Shown: piece by piece, positions 58,713 to 64,000 of the stretch
Layout: every line of letters starts with the position of its first letter
How positions within the stretch are numbered: the stretch's first letter is position 1
From: Elusimicrobiota bacterium
Lineage (GTDB): Bacteria; Elusimicrobiota; Elusimicrobia; Elusimicrobiales; UBA9959
DNA length: 64,000 nt
Direction: 5' to 3'
NCBI GenBank assembly: GCA_026388155.1
Contig: JAPLKI010000007.1
Coordinates: 121,690-185,689, forward strand
Position numbers and translations under genes: made by a program
Notes under the pieces: generated by a model
What the model saw: only the letters and a program-made list of their open reading frames with translations
Database searches by the model: none
What the model was told of the DNA's origin: nothing

Positions 58713-61700
58713 ATGAACGATGAAAAGATAGCAATTATAGGTTTGGGCATAATAGCGCCCAAAGCCATGAATAAAGATGAATTTTGGAAAAATGTACTTG
58801 AAGGCCGCAACTGCCTGAGCGAAGTGCCGGCCGACCGCTGGGACTGGAAGCTATACTACAGCGAAGACCATAAAGCCCAGGACAAGACCTATTCAAAGAT
58901 AGGCGGCTTTATCGAGGGTTTCAAATTTAACTCTATAAAGTACAAAATTCCGCCGCAGACCGCCGACCAGATCTCCCGCCTGCAGCAGATGACCATAGAA
59001 GCCACCAGAATGGCCCTTGAAGATTCCGGCTACGATAAGAAGCCTTTCGACCCCAGAAAAGCCGCGGCCGTTATAGGCAACGCCATGGGCGCCATGCGCA
59101 AAGAGTTCACGGATCTGCGCGTTTACAAGTTCTACAACGAAGACCTGCTTAAGAAAACCGCTACCTTCGCCGCCCTTGACGGTAAAAAGCGCGAAGCCAT
59201 GATCAGCGAGTACGAAGCGGGCATAGACAGGGATATCCTTAAAATAACCGAAGACACCATGCCGGGAGAACTGTCGAACGTAACGGCCGGGCGCATAGCC
59301 AATGTTTTCAACCTCAACGGCCCGAGCATGACCCTGGACGCGGCCTGCGCCTCGTCTCTGGCTGCGCTGGATTATTGCGTGCTGGGCCTTCGAGCCGGCA
59401 AGTTCGATATGGCGGTGGCGGGGGGAGCGGATGAAATGATGTCCCCGGCGGCTTTCGTTAAATTCTGCAAGATAGGGGCGCTTTCCGCCGACGGCTCCTG
59501 GACCTTCGACGAAAGGGCGAACGGCTTCGTGATGGCCGAGGCGGTTTCCATATACATTCTTAAACGCCTCTCCGACGCCGTGCGCGACGGGGACAAGATA
59601 TACGCTTTGATAAACTCAGTAGGCGCAGCCTCCGACGGAAAGGGCAAGGGCATAACAGCGCCCAATCCCAAAGGCCAGCGCATGGCCATAGAAAACGCTT
59701 TCTCCCAGGTTGACTACTCCCCGGCAGAGGTGGACATGGTCGAGGCGCACGGCACCGCCACCAAGGTGGGCGACGCCGCCGAAGTACAGGTGCTTAAGGA
59801 AGTGTTCGGGCCGCATATGGACGGTTCGAAGAAAATAGGCCTTACTTCCATTAAATCCCAGATCGGCCACGCGAAAGCGGCGGCTGGCGCTGTAGGCGTG
59901 GCAAAAACGGCCCTGGCGCTTTATAATAAAATCCTTCCGCCCTCCATTAATTGTGTAAACCCCAATCCCGGCATAGACCAGAACCTGTTCAGGGTAATTA
60001 CGAAAGCCGAGGAATGGAAAAAGCAGGGGACGCGCAGGGCCGATGTGTCCTCTTTCGGTTTCGGCGGCACGAATTTCCATGTGACCATGGAAGAATACAC
60101 CGGTCCCGGCCATCAGCTCTGCATAAAAGCCGGGGCTGAAAAAGAAAGCTCCGCCGTTGAAATACGGGAAAACCCGAAAATTCCGTTCGCGAACCTGCAG
60201 GGAGAGGCCGTAATCTTCACGGCACCTTCGCAAAAAGGCGCGATAGATCAGGCGAAAGAGTTTGCCGCCTCGGTTGTTTCAAAATGGCCCGAAGCGTTCC
60301 CGCTGGTAAAATCCGCGCAGCCCCTCGCGGAAAAACCGCGCGAGGCCTGGGGCGTTTCCATAGTGGCCAAATCGCCCGCCGACCTGAAGGAAAAAATAGC
60401 CTTTCTGGAGAAAAACGCCAAAGAAGCGACCTGGACGACCCCGCCGCTTAATTTTAAATTGAAAGGCGTGTACACCTTTAAGACCGGAAAGAATACCGCT
60501 AAAACCGGATTCCTTTTCCCGGGACAGGGTTCGCAGTATGTGGACATGATGAGGGATCTGGCCGGCAAATATAAAATAGTGCAGGACACCTTCGACGAAG
60601 CCGACGTCATTCTTCAGAAAATGATAGACGTGCGCCTTACCGAAGTGCTCTGGTCAAAGCCGGGGGAATCAAAAGAAGAACTGGAAAAACGCGAAGCCTC
60701 GATAAAACAGACGCAACTGACGCAACCCGCCATGATGACGGCGGACATCGCCATGTTCCGCCTTTTAGGACAATTCGGCATAAAGCCCGACATGGCCATC
60801 GGCCACAGCCTCGGGGAATACGCCGCAGCCACAGCCGCCGGCATTTTCACCTTTGAAAACGGCCTGCGCGCCGTTACCAGCCGCGCGAAAGAAATGTCCA
60901 AAGTGAAGGTAAAAGATCCGGGCAAGATGGCCTCGGTGGCCTGGCCCTACGAGAAGGTGGAACAGGAACTTAAGAAAATAAAAGGCTATGTTATATGCGC
61001 CAACAAAAACTGTCCGCTGCAGACCGTTATAGCGGGGCAGAAGGAGTCCGTTGAGCAGGCTATAGAGCTGTTCACTTCGCTTGGCGTGCAGGCGCAGGAA
61101 ATAGCTGTTTCACACGCTTTCCACTCAACCATTATCGAGCCCGCCATGGGCCCGTACAGGAAGTTCCTTGAAGGCATACCGATATCGCCCTCCGCGATAC
61201 CGATACTTTCGAATGTGACGGCGGACTACTTCCCCACGGATAGCCAGGGCGTTTACGATATGCTGATCAAGCAGATGGTGAGCCCGGTGGAATTTATAAA
61301 ACAGCTTGAGCGGATGTACGCCGACGGCGTGCGCGCTTTCATAGAATGCGGCCCCAAGCGCGTGCTCAGCGCGTTTGCCACCTCCACCTTTAAAGACAAA
61401 ACCGATGTCACCATACTTTCCTCAAACCATCCGAAGCGCGGCGGTATAACGGAATTCAACGACCTGCTGGCGAACATGACGGCGCTGGGTATTCCGGTAA
61501 ACTGGGGAGGGAAACTGCCGGTAAAGGGCGGGGATTTCTTCAACCCGTATTACCAGAACTGGGCGGTTCAGGGGCAGCGAACAGCGAATAGCGAACAGCG
61601 AATAGAGGTCGGTGGCAGTTCTTCAGCCTTAAGCCTTAAGCCTTCAGCCCTCAGTTCCCGGATTGAGGCGCTGGGCATTAATTTGAACGACATCGCTTTC

Positions 61701-63698
61701 TCCGGCATTGCGGCCGGCACGCCCGGCACCTGGGACAAGCTTTTCAGGGAACATAATCTTGATGAAATCCTTGAAGGCCGCAACATGATAGAACCCATAC
61801 CGGCTGAATGGCGCTTGAAGCAGATTGAAAAAAATATTATACGCATAGTAAAATCCCCGGACGGCAACCACAGAATAGAAAAAATAGACTCTGTCGACGA
61901 GGCGATAAAACTTTCCGCCAGAAAAGGCGTTTTTGATCTGGAAAAAGAATTCGGCGTGCCCAAAAACATAGCCAAGGCCATGGATAGCACTTTCAAAATG
62001 GCCCTTGGCGCGGGAGTGCTTGCGCTTAAAGACGCGGGGCTGCCTCTTATCCACTATTACAAAAAAACCACCACAGGCGGCTGGCTGCCTGAGAAATGGG
62101 CGTTGCCTGAACCTCTGGCGTCGGAAACGGGCGTTATATTCGCGTCCGCTTTCCCTGTAATGGAATCGCTTATCAATGAAGTATCCTCCTACTTCATGGA
62201 CAGGTACGCCGGAAAATCCCCCGCCGATATGTGGGAAGTTTATGACTCCATAATTTCCAGGCTGAGCAGCAAGGAAGACAAGCAATCCCTCAGGCAATGG
62301 ATGCAGCAGAATTTTAAGCCGCATCACACGGGGGAGAAAAAGGACGCCTACGCCTTCAGCCAGAACTTTCTGCTTAAAGTAATACCGATAGGCGACAGCC
62401 AGTTCGCACAATGGGTAGGGGCTAAAGGCCCGTCCACGCACATCAGCGCGGCCTGCGCAAGCACCACCCAGGCGGTGCACATAGCCGAGTCGTGGATACG
62501 CGCCGGCAAAGCGAAGCGCATAGTGATAATAGCCGCCGACGACATAACAAATGAAATCGTGAACGAGTGGAGCCTGCCCGGCTTTCTGGCTTCAGGCACC
62601 GCGACCACAAAGGAAAATATCGCCGAAGCCGCGCTCCCCTTCGATAAGCGGCGCCACGGCCTGATAGTGGGTTCTGCCGCGGTGGCGCTTGTAATTGAAG
62701 ACGAAACCCTGGTACGCGCGCGCGGCATGAAGCCGCTTGCGCGCCTGCTGCTTTCCGAGAGCGCCAACAGCGCCTTCCACGTAACCCGGCTTGACACCAG
62801 CCATGTGGCTTCCATCATGGAAAAATTCGTGGCCAAAATTGAGCGTCTCTACGGCCTGGACAAGAACCAGATAGCCGCGAAAACGCTCTTCATGTCGCAT
62901 GAAACCTACACCCCGGCCAGGGGCGGCAGCGCGTCCGCCGAAGTGAAGGCCCTTAAACAGGCTTTCGGCTCCGCCGCCGACAAAGTGGTGGTAAGCAATG
63001 TAAAAGGCTTTACCGGCCACACCATGGGGGCCAGCCTTGAGGACGCCGTGGCCATAAGAGCTCTCAACACCGGCATTGTCCCGCCTATCGCCAATTACAA
63101 GGAACCGGATCCGGAACTCTCCGGCATAAATCTTTCCAAAGGCGGAAAATACGACCTGGAATATGCCCTGCGTTTCGCGGCCGGTTTCGGCTCCCACATG
63201 GCTATGTCCTTCACACAGCGCACTTATAAAGTTGGGGAGGCCCGGATCGAAGATAATGACCTTCACCGGCGCTGGCTAAGCGAGATTTCAGGCGACACCG
63301 CGCCTGAGCTTGAAGTGGTATTCAATACCCTGCGCATTAAAGACAAAAAAGCAGTGGCTAGAGGCGAGGGTTTAGTGGTTAAGGCAGCAGCCCAACCGGA
63401 ACCGAAGCCACAGACGGTTCAGGTTCCTTTATCTGTCAGCCGCCCAGCCACCCAGCCTTCAGGTATCAGCGAAGAATCCGTGAAAGCGGAAATTCTGCAC
63501 ATGATCACCGAGAAAACCGGCTATCCGAAAGATATGCTGGAGCTGGACCTGGACATGGAAGCCGACCTCGGCATTGACACCGTCAAGCAGGCCGAGCTTT
63601 TTGCCGCCATACGCGAGCACTATTCCATCCCAAGGCGCGACAATGTGGCCCTTAAAGACTATCCGACTATTCCATACGCCATACGCCAGAAGCCGTAA
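58713..63698 (+). CDS. Polyketide/PUFA-type synthase KS-AT-KS-ACP
   Basis: The 1661-residue enzyme has a ketosynthase (about 1-465) with active Cys in LDAACASSLAALD near 211, EAHGTATKVGD and IKSQIGHAKAAAG. An acyltransferase (about 595-930) follows with LFPGQGSQYVDMM and GHSLGEYAAA. A second ketosynthase-like region (about 985-1520) has SAACASTTQAV near 1247, SHETYTPARGG and FTGHTMGAS. An ACP-like domain (about 1590-1653) ends it. The ACP site reads GIDTVKQAEL with Thr in place of the usual Ser. Linkers at 61575 and 63680 contain intergenic-type repeats. It likely builds a lipid or polyketide; the product is unknown. It probably continues in another frame. Confidence 0.85.
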   Translation: MNDEKIAIIGLGIIAPKAMNKDEFWKNVLEGRNCLSEVPADRWDWKLYYSEDHKAQDKTYSKIGGFIEGFKFNSIKYKIPPQTADQISRLQQMTIEATRMALEDSGYDKKPFDPRKAAAVIGNAMGAMRKEFTDLRVYKFYNEDLLKKTATFAALDGKKREAMISEYEAGIDRDILKITEDTMPGELSNVTAGRIANVFNLNGPSMTLDAACASSLAALDYCVLGLRAGKFDMAVAGGADEMMSPAAFVKFCKIGALSADGSWTFDERANGFVMAEAVSIYILKRLSDAVRDGDKIYALINSVGAASDGKGKGITAPNPKGQRMAIENAFSQVDYSPAEVDMVEAHGTATKVGDAAEVQVLKEVFGPHMDGSKKIGLTSIKSQIGHAKAAAGAVGVAKTALALYNKILPPSINCVNPNPGIDQNLFRVITKAEEWKKQGTRRADVSSFGFGGTNFHVTMEEYTGPGHQLCIKAGAEKESSAVEIRENPKIPFANLQGEAVIFTAPSQKGAIDQAKEFAASVVSKWPEAFPLVKSAQPLAEKPREAWGVSIVAKSPADLKEKIAFLEKNAKEATWTTPPLNFKLKGVYTFKTGKNTAKTGFLFPGQGSQYVDMMRDLAGKYKIVQDTFDEADVILQKMIDVRLTEVLWSKPGESKEELEKREASIKQTQLTQPAMMTADIAMFRLLGQFGIKPDMAIGHSLGEYAAATAAGIFTFENGLRAVTSRAKEMSKVKVKDPGKMASVAWPYEKVEQELKKIKGYVICANKNCPLQTVIAGQKESVEQAIELFTSLGVQAQEIAVSHAFHSTIIEPAMGPYRKFLEGIPISPSAIPILSNVTADYFPTDSQGVYDMLIKQMVSPVEFIKQLERMYADGVRAFIECGPKRVLSAFATSTFKDKTDVTILSSNHPKRGGITEFNDLLANMTALGIPVNWGGKLPVKGGDFFNPYYQNWAVQGQRTANSEQRIEVGGSSSALSLKPSALSSRIEALGINLNDIAFSGIAAGTPGTWDKLFREHNLDEILEGRNMIEPIPAEWRLKQIEKNIIRIVKSPDGNHRIEKIDSVDEAIKLSARKGVFDLEKEFGVPKNIAKAMDSTFKMALGAGVLALKDAGLPLIHYYKKTTTGGWLPEKWALPEPLASETGVIFASAFPVMESLINEVSSYFMDRYAGKSPADMWEVYDSIISRLSSKEDKQSLRQWMQQNFKPHHTGEKKDAYAFSQNFLLKVIPIGDSQFAQWVGAKGPSTHISAACASTTQAVHIAESWIRAGKAKRIVIIAADDITNEIVNEWSLPGFLASGTATTKENIAEAALPFDKRRHGLIVGSAAVALVIEDETLVRARGMKPLARLLLSESANSAFHVTRLDTSHVASIMEKFVAKIERLYGLDKNQIAAKTLFMSHETYTPARGGSASAEVKALKQAFGSAADKVVVSNVKGFTGHTMGASLEDAVAIRALNTGIVPPIANYKEPDPELSGINLSKGGKYDLEYALRFAAGFGSHMAMSFTQRTYKVGEARIEDNDLHRRWLSEISGDTAPELEVVFNTLRIKDKKAVARGEGLVVKAAAQPEPKPQTVQVPLSVSRPATQPSGISEESVKAEILHMITEKTGYPKDMLELDLDMEADLGIDTVKQAELFAAIREHYSIPRRDNVALKDYPTIPYAIRQKP
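61575..61665 (+). repeat. Intergenic-type repeat inside the synthase linker
   Basis: AGCGAACAGCGAATAGCGAA and AGCCTTAAGCCTTAAGCC lie in frame between AT and second KS, encoding RTANSEQR and SALSLKPSALS. These are the same sequences as arms found between genes elsewhere. Confidence 0.82.
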
Positions 63699-63790
63699 GC
63701 CATGGAGAAGCCGTAGGCCATACGCCTGAGGCTATAAGCCATAAGGAAACTCCTAAAGAAGCATATGGCGTAAAGCCTATGGCGTCCGGC
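63679..63790 (+). repeat. Intergenic-type palindrome between two ACP copies
   Basis: It is built of GCCATACGCC, AAGCCGTAAGCC and AAGCCATAAGG, with the core ATAAGGAAACTCCTAAAG, followed by ATATGGCGTAAAGCCTATGG. The upstream frame stops inside it at 63696-63698 while another frame stays open. Confidence 0.82.
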
Positions 63791-64000
63791 AATTTCAGCG
63801 AGGACGCAGTCCGAACTGAAATTCTTAACATGATCACCGAGAAAACCGGCTATCCGAAGGATATGCTGGAGCTGGACCTGGACATGGAAGCCGACCTCGG
63901 CATTGACACCGTCAAGCAGGCCGAGCTTTTTGCCGCCATACGCGAGCACTATTCCATCCCAAGGCGCGACAATGTGGCCCTTAAAGACTATCCGACTATT
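63779..64000 (+). CDS. Second ACP-like domain, continuing past window end
   Basis: Starts at ATG 63779 (or the frame enters from 63680, where it is already open). The product holds the sequence MASGNFSEDAVRTEILNM, then an ACP copy whose DNA from 63830 to 64000 matches 63501-63671 with one difference. It carries the same GIDTVKQAEL with Thr. It is in a different frame from the upstream synthase and probably belongs to the same protein after a frameshift, or is a separate gene. No SD is visible. Confidence 0.65.
   Translation, partial: MASGNFSEDAVRTEILNMITEKTGYPKDMLELDLDMEADLGIDTVKQAELFAAIREHYSIPRRDNVALKDYPTI

Overview
The window looks like a chromosomal segment of an uncultured Gram-negative bacterium with moderately high GC. 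It encodes outer-membrane barrel proteins, CsgG-like lipoproteins, pseudopilin-like secreted proteins, a PUFA-synthase-like megaenzyme, and a ribosomal cluster ordered rpsP-khpA-trmD-rplS-rnhB-yraN with no rimM between khpA and trmD. This gene style and the very dense short palindromic intergenic repeats remind me of Elusimicrobiota, but that placement is an inference from memory. No rRNA, complete tRNA, CRISPR array or intact insertion sequence was recognised.

Layout. 1-2313: a minus-strand run of small, tightly packed, unrecognised genes with strong Shine-Dalgarno sites and ATGA overlaps, typical of phage or integrative-element cargo. 2429-7282: metal and arsenic genes: a His/Cys small membrane protein, a porin-like protein, a ZnuA-like binding protein and ZnuB-like permease without an ATPase gene, a His-rich NicO/UreH-type transporter, ArsC and a CGGC protein. 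7236-19778: accessory region with a recombinase-tail remnant, a Fic AMP-transferase, two CsgG/TolB-like proteins, a 2,3-dehydratase gene for deoxysugars broken by an amber codon, a glycosyltransferase-like gene, a MORN-like protein and a nucleotidyl cyclase fused to nine 50-residue TPR-like repeats. Several related copies of non-coding repeats with terminators separate these genes.

19945-24013: a VIT/vWA surface protein diverges from an ECF sigma factor and its zinc-finger anti-sigma factor. Both directions carry nearly identical ECF-type promoters, suggesting one autoregulated module. 24308-38950: esterase, lipoproteins, surE, two tandem pseudopilin-like paralogues, CoA-binding protein, Ser/Thr kinase fused to a DUF4097-like domain, pcm, hydrolase, ABC-2 exporter, clostripain-like peptidase, flippase and an FNR-like regulator.

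39017-53676: housekeeping blocks: nucleoside salvage (punA-deoA-upp), the rpsP-to-yraN cluster, rpe/PASTA/fmt/def, an APC transporter, a PTS IIA-like protein, a BadF-type sugar kinase and an inositol-monophosphatase family protein. 53780-64000: a barrel-CsgG fusion, a metallo-beta-lactamase fold protein, a GT39-like membrane glycosyltransferase and a giant KS-AT-KS-ACP synthase running to the window end.

The most unusual signal is the non-coding repeat content. One family is AT-rich imperfect palindromes with a conserved AAGGAANTCCTT-like core and variable arms, lying between most genes from about 29.5 kb on. A second is GC-rich, REP-like, modular palindromes. Both occur inside reading frames: in rnhB, the clostripain-like gene, the barrel-CsgG gene and the megasynthase, and at the tails of def, the flippase and the BadF kinase. 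At the first ACP of the synthase a repeat coincides with a stop and frameshift.
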